NCBI GenBank assembly: GCA_015689685.1
Contig: WVSL01000001.1
Location: 297,001-361,000, forward strand
Source of the DNA: Rhodobacterales bacterium HKCCE2091
GTDB lineage: Bacteria > Pseudomonadota > Alphaproteobacteria > Rhodobacterales > Rhodobacteraceae
DNA length: 64,000 nucleotides
Direction of reading: 5' to 3'
The translations under genes were made by a program, and so were the position numbers. This document shows, piece by piece, positions 35,790 through 44,688 of this stretch. Within the stretch, counting starts at the first letter, position 1, and every line of letters starts with the position of its first letter. The notes beneath the pieces are model-generated. The model had not been told where the DNA came from and ran no database searches. It saw nothing but the letters and a program-made list of their open reading frames with translations.

Positions 35790-38331
35790 TCACGATCCGC
35801 CCCGGCACGACGATGAGTTTCTTCGGTGCGGCCCCGGCAAGCGCGCGCTTCACCGCCTCATCCTCCAGCGCCAGCTTCTCGACCTCCGCCTTGTCCATGT
35901 CCTTCGGCACCACGAGTTCCGACCGGCGCTTTCCGTTCACCTGGATCGGCAGGGTCACGGTGTCGTCGACCAGCATCGCCTCGTCCGCCACCGGCCAGGC
36001 CGCGCCGGTCACGAAGCCCTCGCCGCCGGTCATCTGCCAGATCTCCTCGGCCAGGTGCGGGGTCATCGGCGACATGAGCTGCGCGAGCGTGCGCATCGCG
36101 GTCCGCTTCGCCTCCGCGCCCGCGTCGGACCGCTGGATCGTGTTGGTAAAGGCGTAGAGCCGCGCGATGGCGGCGTTGAAGCCGAAGCTCTCGATGCCGT
36201 TCGTGACGTCGAAGATCGTCTTGTGCATCTCGCGCAGGAGCGCGGTATCGGCGGCCTCGCCGCCCTTGCCGTCGACGATTTCGGCGGCCAGCCGGTAGAC
36301 CCGGCCAAGGTGCTTCGACGCAGCCTCGGCCCCGGCGGCGGTCCATTCCACGTCGCGCTCCGGCGGGGAGTCGGACAGAACGAACCAGCGCGCGGTGTCG
36401 GCGCCGAACTGCTCGATGATCGCGACCGGGTTCACCACGTTCCGCTTGGACTTCGACATCTTGGCCGAGGGCACGATCTCGATCTCCGCGCCATCCGCGG
36501 AGCGGAACGCCTTGCCGTCGCGAAGCTCCACCTCCTCGGGGAAGTAGTATTCCCGCCGACCGTCCGCGCCGGTTCCCTGGTAGATCGCGTGGGTCACCAT
36601 GCCCTGCGTGAACAGCGCGTCGAAGGGCTCCTTCGCGGTCTCGGGCAGGTGGCCGCATTCGACCATCGCGCGGGCGTAGAAGCGGGAATAGAGCAGGTGC
36701 AGGATCGCGTGCTCGATGCCACCGATATACTGGTCGACGTTCATCCAGTAGTCGACCTCGGCCCGGTCGGTCGGCGTGGACGCGTGCGGCGAACAGAACC
36801 GCGCGAAGTACCACGACGAATCCACGAAGGTATCCATCGTGTCGGTTTCGCGCTTCGCCGGCGCGCCGCATTGCGGGCACGGCACGTCCCGCCATGTCGG
36901 GTGCCAGTCGAGCGCGTTGCCGGGACGGTCGAAGGTCACGTCCTCGGGCAGTTCGACCGGCAGGTTCTCCTTCTTCTCCGGCACCACGCCGCAGGTCTCG
37001 CAGTGGACGACCGGGATCGGGCAGCCCCAGTAGCGCTGGCGGCTGAGACCCCAGTCGCGCAGGCGGAACTTGGTGACCCCCTTGCCCCATCCCTCGGCCT
37101 CGGCCTTGTCGATGGTGGCGTCGATGGCTTCCTGCCCGGTAGCGACATCGAGCCCGGCGAAGTGGTCGACCCACTTCACCTTCTCGGTCTTGGGCGGCGT
37201 GAACGCCTCTAATTCCACGGGCGAGGGATCGTCGAGCGCGACGAATGTGTCGATCACCGGCAGCCCGTATTTCCGGCAGAAATCGAGGTCGCGCTGGTCA
37301 TGCGCGGGGCAGCCGAAGATCGCGCCGGTGCCGTAATCCATCAGGATGAAGTTCGCGATCCAGACCGGCAGCTCCCACGACGGGTCGAGCGGGTGCGTCA
37401 CCTTCAGCCCGGTATCGAAGCCGAGCTTCTCGGCCTTCTCCAGCGCCTCCTCGGTGGTGCCGCCCTTGCGCATCTCGGCCAGCGCGGCGGCAACCTCCGG
37501 GCGCTCCGCCTCCAGCGCCTTCGCCAGAGGATGGTCGGGCGAGATGCCGAGGAACGACGCCCCCATCAGCGTGTCGGGCCGGGTGGTGTAGACGTCGACG
37601 GTCTCGATCCCGTGGGCAGGTTCAGTCAGTGCCCAGTCGAACTGCAACCCGCGGGACTTGCCGATCCAGTTGGCCTGCATCGTCTTGACCTTGCCGGGCC
37701 AGTCGTCGAGCCCCTCCAGCGCCTCCAGCAGCTCCTCGGAATAGTCCGAGATGCGGAAGAACCACTGGGTCAACTCCTTGCGTTCGACCAGCGCGCCGGA
37801 GCGCCAGCCGCGCCCTTCCTCGACCTGTTCGTTCGCCAGCACGGTCATGTCGACCGGGTCCCAGTTCACCACCGACTTCTTGCGGTAGACGAGGCCCTTT
37901 TCCAGGAAGTCGAGGAACATGGCCTGTTGCTGGCCGTAGTAGTCCGCGTCGCAGGTGGCGATTTCCCGGCTCCAGTCCAGGGTCAGGCCGAGCGGGCGGA
38001 ACTGCTCCTTCATGCTGGCGATGTTCTGGCGGGTCCAGGTGCCGGGGTGGATGCCCCGTTCCATCGCCGCGTTCTCAGCCGGCAGGCCGAAGGCATCCCA
38101 TCCCATCGGGTGAAGTACCGCGTGGCCCTTCGCCATCTTGTAGCGCGCCACCACGTCGCCCATCGTGTAGTTCCGCACGTGCCCGATATGAAGCGCGCCC
38201 GACGGGTACGGGAACATCTCCAACACGTAGTATTTCGGCTTGGCCGGATCGCGGCGGGCGACGAACAGCTCCGCCTCCCCCCAGGCGGCCTGCCATTTGG
38301 GTTCGATCTCTTGCGGCGCGTACTTCGTCAT
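35776..38331 (-). CDS. leuS: Leucyl-tRNA synthetase
   Basis: LeuS charges tRNA-Leu. The 851-residue class I synthetase has the HIGH signature at H48-I49-G50-H51 ([14 protein letters not shown]), the KMSKS loop in [14 protein letters not shown] near residue 625, and an inserted CP1 editing domain (about residues 225-420) with CPAHDQRD. A zinc-like CETC...CPQC segment lies in the middle. The start at 38331 gives [14 protein letters not shown], matching the family. The last bases overlap lptE. Confidence 0.97.
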   Translation of the reverse strand: MTKYAPQEIEPKWQAAWGEAELFVARRDPAKPKYYVLEMFPYPSGALHIGHVRNYTMGDVVARYKMAKGHAVLHPMGWDAFGLPAENAAMERGIHPGTWTRQNIASMKEQFRPLGLTLDWSREIATCDADYYGQQQAMFLDFLEKGLVYRKKSVVNWDPVDMTVLANEQVEEGRGWRSGALVERKELTQWFFRISDYSEELLEALEGLDDWPGKVKTMQANWIGKSRGLQFDWALTEPAHGIETVDVYTTRPDTLMGASFLGISPDHPLAKALEAERPEVAAALAEMRKGGTTEEALEKAEKLGFDTGLKVTHPLDPSWELPVWIANFILMDYGTGAIFGCPAHDQRDLDFCRKYGLPVIDTFVALDDPSPVELEAFTPPKTEKVKWVDHFAGLDVATGQEAIDATIDKAEAEGWGKGVTKFRLRDWGLSRQRYWGCPIPVVHCETCGVVPEKKENLPVELPEDVTFDRPGNALDWHPTWRDVPCPQCGAPAKRETDTMDTFVDSSWYFARFCSPHASTPTDRAEVDYWMNVDQYIGGIEHAILHLLYSRFYARAMVECGHLPETAKEPFDALFTQGMVTHAIYQGTGADGRREYYFPEEVELRDGKAFRSADGAEIEIVPSAKMSKSKRNVVNPVAIIEQFGADTARWFVLSDSPPERDVEWTAAGAEAASKHLGRVYRLAAEIVDGKGGEAADTALLREMHKTIFDVTNGIESFGFNAAIARLYAFTNTIQRSDAGAEAKRTAMRTLAQLMSPMTPHLAEEIWQMTGGEGFVTGAAWPVADEAMLVDDTVTLPIQVNGKRRSELVVPKDMDKAEVEKLALEDEAVKRALAGAAPKKLIVVPGRIVNVVI

Positions 38332-38421
38332 CTCGGGGCGGTCTCGTTGCAACCTCGTGTCGCGCACGGGTCTAGGCGGTCTTGTGCGGAGGATCCAGCC
38401 GCGACGCGCGGGGACGGCCCT

Positions 38422-38832
38422 TCAGCGGAACAGTTGCAGGATCGCGTTGGCCCCCGGCTGACCCGTCGGCGGGGCGCCCGGGTAGTCCTCGGGGTAGAAC
38501 CAGGTGTAGTCGCGCCGGTCGCCCGACGGTTCACCGATCGCGACGATCCCGCCGTCGATGCAGCCCGGAACGCCGTAGGTCAGCGCCTCGCGGAACCGCG
38601 TTGCACCGGTCGCATCGGCCGCGAGCGGTTCGAGCCGCCCGCCGCAGTCGCTGGTCGGGTAGTCGATCTCGGCGCGGCCGTCCTTGTAGAGGACGAGCTC
38701 GATCGTCCAGAGCTCGCCGTTGTCCTGCGTGCCGATGCCGTGCCAGACGCTGTGGAATTCCTGGTCCTGCGCCGCGGCCGGGCAGGCGAACGCGATGGCG
38801 GCCCCGAACAGGAACCGCCGCGCCGGTCTCAC
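38422..38832 (-). CDS. Small secreted protein of unknown function
   Basis: The 136-residue protein begins with a GTG at 38832, which overlaps the stop of the DUF3576 gene in GTGA. It has a short signal peptide (RRFLFGAAIAFACPAAAQ). The mature part is beta-rich with two cysteines (TSDCGG and GVPGC) that may pair, and aromatic HSVWHGIG and YTWFYPEDYPGAPP. I do not recognise a family. It is encoded between a lipoprotein gene and leuS, so it may belong to the same transcript as leuS-lptE-holA. Confidence 0.78.
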   Translation of the reverse strand: MRPARRFLFGAAIAFACPAAAQDQEFHSVWHGIGTQDNGELWTIELVLYKDGRAEIDYPTSDCGGRLEPLAADATGATRFREALTYGVPGCIDGGIVAIGEPSGDRRDYTWFYPEDYPGAPPTGQPGANAILQLFR

Positions 38833-39347
38833 AGGCTGCTGTCGCGGATGCGGAGCTGGCGGGCGCGGGTGAGGATGGCGTCCTCGATCTGCCGCGCGGT
38901 TTCCCGGCTCACCGGCCCGCCGCGGCTCTGAACCGCGACCCGGAGGCTGCGGGCGTCGAGCGCCGGGTCGGTGATGTAGACGGTGGCGCGATAGGCCCCG
39001 CCGCCGCCCGGCGGCGTGCCGTAGCCGTAGACGATGACGCCCGAGAACGGGTCGGCCGCCTGGATCGGCATGAAGTCGAGGATCTCGAGCGTGGCGTTCC
39101 AGAGGTAGCGGTTGACCTCGACCGTCGTGTTCGGATCGTCCTCGTTCACGAGCAGGTCCCAGATCGTCTCGCGGGGTTCCTCTACCGGGGCCTGCGCCGC
39201 CGCGGCCGCCCGGATCTCTTCCTGGCTGCGGTTGCCGCCGCCGAAGAGGTTTCCGATCCCGCCGCCGCCGCAGGCCGACAGCACGGCCAGGAGCGTGAAG
39301 GTCACGCCCAGTCTCGTGATCCGCGAAAGCTGCATCGGCCCGTTCAT
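38829..39347 (-). CDS. DUF3576 family lipoprotein
   Basis: The 172-residue protein has a lipoprotein signal with lipobox LSAC, a glycine-rich spacer, then a DUF3576 domain (NRYLWNATLEILDFMPIQAADPFSGVIVYGYGT). The domain is found mostly in alphaproteobacteria, often beside leuS, and has no known function; the sequence predicts an outer-membrane-associated or periplasmic lipoprotein. The start at 39347 has AAGAAGACCGGGGG before it; an ATG four codons later is also possible. It overlaps the following secreted-protein gene by 4 bp. Confidence 0.9.
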   Translation of the reverse strand: MNGPMQLSRITRLGVTFTLLAVLSACGGGGIGNLFGGGNRSQEEIRAAAAAQAPVEEPRETIWDLLVNEDDPNTTVEVNRYLWNATLEILDFMPIQAADPFSGVIVYGYGTPPGGGGAYRATVYITDPALDARSLRVAVQSRGGPVSRETARQIEDAILTRARQLRIRDSSL

Positions 39348-39888
39348 CCCCCGGTCTTCTTCCGGCCACCCCGGCTCGGCCCTTGGTAACTGAGGCACCG
39401 GAGGGCGGCAAGTGCCTCGCGTATCCGGCGAAGCGGGCACTCAATGGCGCCCCGCCGGATCGGCCGGCGCTGCCTGTCGTGCAGACCGGGAGCCGCGGCG
39501 CCGTCCGGCTGGGCCGCTGTGAAGTCCGGTTGCGGGCGGGACGGGGGCCCGGAAACCGTGCCCCTCGCACGGCAGACGGACCGGAAACCGGCCCGGACCG
39601 CGGGGCGGAGCGGGGGATTCGGTTTGATTCCACCGCGCAATTGCCGCCCCAAACGACCTTCGGCGCCGCCGCGGGACCGGCCCGGAACCGGCCTCGGAAG
39701 CCCCGGGAAGGCCTGCAAAAACGGGGCTTGGGCGTCACTGTGACATGTCTGCACCATCGCGGGGGCAAGATCGGATCGTGGCGGCAGGCTTTCTTGCAAT
39801 CGCGCGGCCAACGAGAGAGAGAGGGGCATACTCAATTCGGGCGATCCGTCTTGAGGTGCACCTTCAAATGTTCACGAGGGAAACAAAC
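39348..39888. other. 540-bp non-coding region upstream of the porin gene
   Basis: This is the longest stretch without a recognisable gene. Open frames across it have no start context, family motif or sensible composition. It contains several GC-rich palindromic blocks built from CCGGAAACCGG-type words near 39540-39620 and 39680-39720. An 11-base palindrome GTCAC-T-GTGAC lies at 39734-39744, followed by a more AT-rich 120 bp leading to the porin ribosome binding site CGAGGG. It must hold the promoters of both the DUF3576 gene (-) and the porin (+), and probably a long porin leader. Confidence 0.55.
39734..39744. promoter_or_regulatory. Palindrome upstream of the porin gene
   Basis: GTCAC-T-GTGAC is a perfect 5-bp inverted repeat with a single central base, about 145 bp before the porin ATG. 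It has the size of a regulator half-site pair, but I cannot name the regulator. Confidence 0.3.
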
Positions 39889-40872
39889 ATGAAAAAGGTT
39901 CTCTTCGCCACGACGGCACTCGTTGCCACCGCTGGCGCGGCCGTTGCAGACACCGATCTGCGCGGCTGGTCGGGCCGTTCGGGCACCATCGAAGTCCGCG
40001 GCGACGCCGAAATGGGTATCGTTTCGGGCCTCTATGCCGACCTCCCGGTCCAGTTCTGGAACGACGTCGACCTGCGCTTCCGCCTTACCGGCATGACCGA
40101 CAACGGCCTCGAGTTCGGCGCACAAGTCGACCTCGACGAAGCCGGCAACCTCGGCCGTGACCTGGACAACCAGGGCACCCACGTCTACATCAGCGGCGCC
40201 TTCGGCACCCTGACCCTGGGCGACACCGACGGCGCGCTCGACTTCGTGATGCAGGACGCCAACACCGCGCACGATCCGGGTTCGATCGCTGACGACCACA
40301 CCTCGCACGCCGGCTACCTCGGCTCCTACGGCGACGGTGCGTTCGACAACCAGGTGCTCCGCTACGACTACTCCATGTCGGGCTTCACCTTCGCGATCTC
40401 CTACGAGCAGGCCGGCGTCGCAGCCACCGGTATCGTTCCGGTCGCAGTGGCTTCCGACGGCACCTGGGCCCTGGGTCTCGGCTACGAAGCGTCCTGGTCG
40501 AACGTCGACTTCACCTTCGGCCTCGGCTACCAGTCGATCGACGTCGTCACCTTCGACGTCAACATGATCGGCGTGAGCGTCCTGGCAGAGTTCTCGAACG
40601 GCCTCGCGGTCGTCGTCGGCTACACCGACATCGAGAACGGCGCTGGCGCTGGCGTTGACGACAGCCACACCTACGTTGGCGTCGGCTACTCCACCGGCCC
40701 GATCACCCTGCACGCCAACTACGGCGAGTTCGACTCGGGTGCTTCCGGCTACGGCGTTGCCGCTGGCTACGACCTCGGCGGCGGCCTGTCGATCCTGGCC
40801 GGCTACGGCTACAGCGACTTCGGCGCCACCGACGCGGACAGCTTCTCGTTCGGTCTGTCGATGGCCTTCTGA
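39889..40872 (+). CDS. Outer-membrane porin
   Basis: The 327-residue protein has a clean signal peptide (MKKVLFATTALVATAGAAVA) and a mature chain of alternating polar and hydrophobic residues typical of a general beta-barrel porin. It has DLRFRLTGMTDNGLEFGAQVDLDEAG near the start and ends in phenylalanine (SFGLSMAF), the usual barrel-insertion signal. It is acidic and poor in lysine. Codons are strongly biased to the preferred set (for example GGC, GAC, ACC), as expected for a highly expressed gene. A strong terminator follows. The start at 39889 is 10 bases after CGAGGG. Confidence 0.94.
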   Translation: MKKVLFATTALVATAGAAVADTDLRGWSGRSGTIEVRGDAEMGIVSGLYADLPVQFWNDVDLRFRLTGMTDNGLEFGAQVDLDEAGNLGRDLDNQGTHVYISGAFGTLTLGDTDGALDFVMQDANTAHDPGSIADDHTSHAGYLGSYGDGAFDNQVLRYDYSMSGFTFAISYEQAGVAATGIVPVAVASDGTWALGLGYEASWSNVDFTFGLGYQSIDVVTFDVNMIGVSVLAEFSNGLAVVVGYTDIENGAGAGVDDSHTYVGVGYSTGPITLHANYGEFDSGASGYGVAAGYDLGGGLSILAGYGYSDFGATDADSFSFGLSMAF

Positions 40873-40897
40873 TCGACCCGTCGATCAAGACTTCGGG

Positions 40898-40930
40898 AAG
40901 AGCGGGCCATGTGCCCGCTCTTTTCCTTTT
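40898..40930 (+). terminator. Intrinsic terminator of the porin gene
   Basis: A 10-bp perfect stem (AAGAGCGGGC at 40898-40907 and its complement at 40913-40922) with a 5-base loop is followed by TTCCTTTT. It lies 26 bp after the porin stop and separates it from yggS. Confidence 0.9.
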
Positions 40931-40945
40931 CGGGGGGTGCTTTCC

Positions 40946-41599
40946 ATGCCGTTGAAGGACGTGACCGACCGTATCGCGAAGGCCTGCGACGCCGCGGGCC
41001 GCGATCCGGGCAGCGTGAAACTCGTCGCGGTGTCGAAGGTCCAGCCGGCCGATAGGGTCGAGGCGGTGCTGGAAGAAGGCCATCGCCTGTTCGGCGAGAA
41101 CCGCGTACAGGAAGCGCAGGACCGCTGGCCGCCGTTCCGCGACAGCTACGACGGCATCGCGCTGCACCTGATCGGCCCGCTGCAATCGAACAAGGCCCGC
41201 GTGGCGATAGAGTTCTTCGACGCGATCCACTCGCTCGACAGGCCCAAGCTCGCCCGCCGCATCGCCGATCTCGCGCAGGACCTCGGGCGCTGCCCGGAAC
41301 TGCTGATCCAGGTGAACACCGGCGAGGAGCCGCAGAAGGCCGGGATCCTGCCCGCCGAGGCCGACGCCTTCATCGCCGAGGTCCGGGCGATGGACCTGCC
41401 GCTGACCGGGCTCATGTGCATCCCACCGGTGGACGAGACGCCCTCGCTCCACTTCGCGCTCCTGCGCAAGATCGCGGAGCGGAACGGGCTGCCGGAACTG
41501 TCGATGGGCATGTCCGGCGACTTCGAGCAGGCCATCGCCTTCGGCGCGACCTATGTCCGCGTCGGCTCCGCCGTGTTCGGCGAACGCGACCATTCCTGA
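40946..41599 (+). CDS. PLP homeostasis protein (YggS/PROSC family)
   Basis: The 217-residue protein is a single-domain PLP-binding TIM-barrel related to alanine racemase. The PLP lysine is K31 in KLVAVSKVQP, with LFGENRVQEA, HLIGPLQSNK, NTGEEPQKAG and LSMGMSGDFEQAIAFGATYVRVGSAVFG all as expected. It buffers free PLP and affects amino-acid and keto-acid balance. The ATG follows CGGGGGGTG. Its final 49 bases overlap the end of the convergent crotonase gene. Confidence 0.94.
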   Translation: MPLKDVTDRIAKACDAAGRDPGSVKLVAVSKVQPADRVEAVLEEGHRLFGENRVQEAQDRWPPFRDSYDGIALHLIGPLQSNKARVAIEFFDAIHSLDRPKLARRIADLAQDLGRCPELLIQVNTGEEPQKAGILPAEADAFIAEVRAMDLPLTGLMCIPPVDETPSLHFALLRKIAERNGLPELSMGMSGDFEQAIAFGATYVRVGSAVFGERDHS

Positions 41600-42216
41600 C
41601 CCGGCACCAGCGCCTTGATCGCGCCGATATGCCCCTCGGGGCCTTCGAGCGCATCGGCACAGAGCGCCCGCGCACCGGCCATCAGCATCTCGGGCGGCAG
41701 AATGCGGTCGATCAGGCCCCAGGCCAGCGCCTCCTCCGCCGCGATCTTCTGACCGGCCAGCAGGATCATCTTGGCCCGCGCGGGTCCGACGAGGGCCGTC
41801 AGCCGCACGGGATCCGACGGCTGCGGCAGGAAGCCGAGCTTCGCCACCGGGTAGAAGAACCGCGCCCCCGGCACCGCGACGCGCAGGTCGCAGGCCAGCG
41901 CCATGCCGAAGGCCCCGCCCGCGAGCGTGCCGTTCAGCGCCGCGATGGTCAGGCAGGGCAGCGCCGCGATCGCGCCCGAGAGCCGTTCCCAGACCGGGTC
42001 GGTGGCAAGCCCCGCCCGCGCCGCGTCCAGGTCCGCCCCGGCGCTGAACACCCGGTCCCCCGCGCCGGTCAGGATCAGCGCCCGTGCGCCCTCCTCAGCC
42101 GCGGCCCCGGCGATGTCGGCGAGTTCTGCCAGCATCGCGCCGGTCAGGGAATTCGCCTTGTCCGGCCGGTCGAGCGTGACCGTCCAGATCCCGCCGTCGC
42201 GGTCCTGCCGGATCAT
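41551..42216 (-). CDS. Enoyl-CoA hydratase/isomerase (crotonase) family protein lacking usual glutamates
   Basis: The 221-residue protein has the crotonase fold, including the CoA/oxyanion stretch RALILTGAGDRVFSAGADL and GTLAGGAFGMALACDL. In enoyl-CoA hydratases the two catalytic glutamates lie in GGGCELAM and QPEILLG; the matching stretches here read GGAFGMAL and YPVAKLG, so both appear absent. It may therefore catalyse a different crotonase reaction. The ATG overlaps the stop of the SDR gene by 4 bp, and the two likely act together on one CoA ester or ketone. The pathway is unknown. Confidence 0.85.
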   Translation of the reverse strand: MIRQDRDGGIWTVTLDRPDKANSLTGAMLAELADIAGAAAEEGARALILTGAGDRVFSAGADLDAARAGLATDPVWERLSGAIAALPCLTIAALNGTLAGGAFGMALACDLRVAVPGARFFYPVAKLGFLPQPSDPVRLTALVGPARAKMILLAGQKIAAEEALAWGLIDRILPPEMLMAGARALCADALEGPEGHIGAIKALVPGQEWSRSPNTAEPTRT

Positions 42217-42959
42217 GCCGCCAGCCCGACCCGCGCGCGGATGCCCTCGTCCCGCAGGCTGATTTCCTGCCCCGCGAATTCCGCCGCGTCGTCCGAGCAC
42301 ATCCAGAGCAGCGCCTTCGCTGGCCAGTCCGCGGGGATGTGATCGGTCCATTCCAGTTCCGACACCGGGTTGATTCCCGACGCCTTGATCTCGCGCTGCA
42401 TCTCCGTCGCCACGGTGCCGGGCGACAGGCCCATCGCGCGGATGCCGTGTTCCGCGTTCTCCTTGTGCAGGCACATCGTCAGCATCGCCGCGCCCGCCTT
42501 GGAGGTGCAGTAGTGGCTCCAGCCCTCCAGCGCGTTGTGCGCGGCACCCGACGAGATCGTCAGGACCGTTCCGCCGCCCCGCGCGATCATCCCCGGCAGC
42601 ACCGCGCGCATCCCGTTGAAGACGCCCTTGAGGTTGATGTCGATGACATGGCCCCATTCGTCCGGGTCCGACGCCGCCAGCAGCGAGATCGGCTCGATCA
42701 CCCCGGCGTTGTTGATCAGCACGTCGACCCCGCCAAAGGCCTCGCCCGCCGCCTCGACCGCGGCCTGCACCTCCCAGAACCGGCTGACGTCGCAGGGCAC
42801 AGCCAGCGCCTTCGGCCCGATCTCGCCGGCGAGGTCCGCGATGGCGTCGCGGGTGCGCGCCATCAAGACCACGTTCGCGCCGGCCCCGGCGAAGGTCCGT
42901 GCCGCCGCCTCGCCGATCCCCCGGCTCGCGCCGGTGATCATCACGCACTTTCCGTCCAT
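42213..42959 (-). CDS. Short-chain dehydrogenase/reductase
   Basis: The 248-residue classical SDR has the cofactor motif TGASRGIG (residues 9-16), NNAG, and the catalytic S/Y/K in ISSGAAHNALEGWSHYCTSKAG. Residues after the second strand (MARTR) fit NADP preference. The start at 42959 gives MDGKCVMITGASRG. It heads a two-gene unit with the crotonase-like protein. It is divergent from the DUF2125 gene by 127 bp. The substrate is not identifiable. Confidence 0.92.
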   Translation of the reverse strand: MDGKCVMITGASRGIGEAAARTFAGAGANVVLMARTRDAIADLAGEIGPKALAVPCDVSRFWEVQAAVEAAGEAFGGVDVLINNAGVIEPISLLAASDPDEWGHVIDINLKGVFNGMRAVLPGMIARGGGTVLTISSGAAHNALEGWSHYCTSKAGAAMLTMCLHKENAEHGIRAMGLSPGTVATEMQREIKASGINPVSELEWTDHIPADWPAKALLWMCSDDAAEFAGQEISLRDEGIRARVGLAA

Positions 42960-43086
42960 CGTTCCCACGGCCACGTCCCCTCTGGCTGAGATGTCATTTT
43001 CCCGCCCGAAACGGCGGTTAATCCGGCCTTGACGCCCGACCGGGCGCCACCGAACATCGCCGCCAAATTCACCTCGCCCGGAGGAC

Positions 43087-44595
43087 ATGTCAAAGATGAA
43101 TGCCATCCAGAAACCGCTTTCCATCCCCCTCCTGATCGCGATGGCGGGTCCCGCGGCCGCCGACGTGTCCGCCGCCGATGTCTGGGCCTCCTGGCAGGAG
43201 AACTCCGCCGAGATGGGGCAGGAACTGTCGGGCGAGGTAACCGAAACCCGTGACGGGCTCATCATCACCGACATGCGCACCAGCGTGACGCAGGCCGGGG
43301 GCACCAGCACCGGGCACATCCCCGAGGTCCGCCTGCGCGAGACCGGCGCGGGCACAGTCGAGATCGAGGCGTCGACGCCCTACACCGCCACCACCGAGGT
43401 GATCGGCGAGGACGGCACCGTCACCACCCTGCCCTTTATAGTCGAATGGGACGGGCTCGACCTGACGGCATCCGGCGACCCCGACGCTCTGCGCTACGAC
43501 TACGCCGTGTCGAGCATCACCATGACCGAGGGCGAGATCGTCTCCGAAAGCGGCGACAAGCCGGAAATCGACCTCCTGCTCCGGATCGGCGACCTGACGG
43601 GCGAATACGTCGTGTCCGGCGCCGAGGACGACCAGCGGCTTGAATCGAACGCGCGTTTCGACAATCTCAGCCTCACGCTCAACGCCTCCGCCCCGCCGAG
43701 CGAGGACGACGCGACCTTCATCATGAACATGGTGATGAACGACGTCGTGCAGACCGGCGCCGGCTCGCTGGCCGGGATCGCCGCGCTATCGCAGCTCGAC
43801 CCCGAGGACACGACCCTGCCCGAGAACTTCGATCTCGCGGGCGACATGACCTACGGCTTCCTCAGCTACGACATCCGGGCCTACGGCGACGGCACCACGT
43901 TCCAGGTCGCGCTGACCAACGACGGCGGCGCGGTCGCGGTCGACTTCTCGCCCGCCGGTCTCAGCTACGACATCTCGGGCCGCGGCGCGGACCTGTCGGT
44001 GCAGTCGAACGACCTGCCGGTCCCGGTCGAGGCGCAGATGGCCAGCACACGCATCGCCCTGACCTTCCCGATCGCACCGGAGCCCGAGCCGTCGGATTTC
44101 GCGGTCGTGGTGAACTACGTCGACCTCGTGCTGAACGACGAGATCTGGGGCCTGTTCGACCCCGGTGCCGTTCTGCCGCGCGATCCCGCCACGCTGCGGA
44201 TCGACCTCGCCGGCACCGCGCAGATGTTCCGCTCGCTCCTGTCCGGCGACCCCGAGACCTTCGAAACCCCGCCGGGCGAACTTCGCAGCCTGAACCTCAA
44301 CGAGCTTCTCGTCTCGGCGGTCGGGGCGGAGCTGTCGGGCACCGGCGAACTGACCTTCGCCGCTGGGCAGATCATCCCGATGCCGGTCGGGCAGGTCGAC
44401 CTTGCCCTGTCGGGGCTGAACGCGCTGCTCGACAACCTGACCAGCGGCGGTCTCCTGCCGGTGGAACAGGCGCAGCTCGCGCGCGGGATGGCAGCCACCA
44501 TCGCGCGGCCCGGCCCGGGGCCGGACCAGATCGAGACCACGATCGTCTTCGGCCCCGACGGGTCGATCACGGCGAACGGCTTCCCGATCCGCTGA
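43087..44595 (+). CDS. DUF2125 domain-containing protein
   Basis: The 502-residue protein has a signal peptide (cleavage near AAA, about residue 25) and a long beta-rich mature part that matches the DUF2125 family of alphaproteobacteria. Examples are LPVPVEAQMASTRIALTFPI and the closing QIETTIVFGPDGSITANGFPI. Family members are thought to be periplasmic or outer-membrane-associated, and the function is unknown. The ATG at 43087 directly follows GGAGGAC; an ATG three codons later has better spacing to it. It is followed by pmbA after 93 bp. Confidence 0.88.
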   Translation: MSKMNAIQKPLSIPLLIAMAGPAAADVSAADVWASWQENSAEMGQELSGEVTETRDGLIITDMRTSVTQAGGTSTGHIPEVRLRETGAGTVEIEASTPYTATTEVIGEDGTVTTLPFIVEWDGLDLTASGDPDALRYDYAVSSITMTEGEIVSESGDKPEIDLLLRIGDLTGEYVVSGAEDDQRLESNARFDNLSLTLNASAPPSEDDATFIMNMVMNDVVQTGAGSLAGIAALSQLDPEDTTLPENFDLAGDMTYGFLSYDIRAYGDGTTFQVALTNDGGAVAVDFSPAGLSYDISGRGADLSVQSNDLPVPVEAQMASTRIALTFPIAPEPEPSDFAVVVNYVDLVLNDEIWGLFDPGAVLPRDPATLRIDLAGTAQMFRSLLSGDPETFETPPGELRSLNLNELLVSAVGAELSGTGELTFAAGQIIPMPVGQVDLALSGLNALLDNLTSGGLLPVEQAQLARGMAATIARPGPGPDQIETTIVFGPDGSITANGFPIR

Positions 44596-44688
44596 CCCGC
44601 GGAACCGGGCCGGAACGCGTCCGGGTTGCGGCCCGGGCGCGCGCGGATTAGGTCAGGCGGATCACCGCCGGCCGCCCGAGGGTCCCCC

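Noticed and set aside
39383-39892. 169-codon open frame in the porin upstream region
   Set aside because: Start context, composition and the absence of any domain make it look like a chance frame; it also runs into the porin start.
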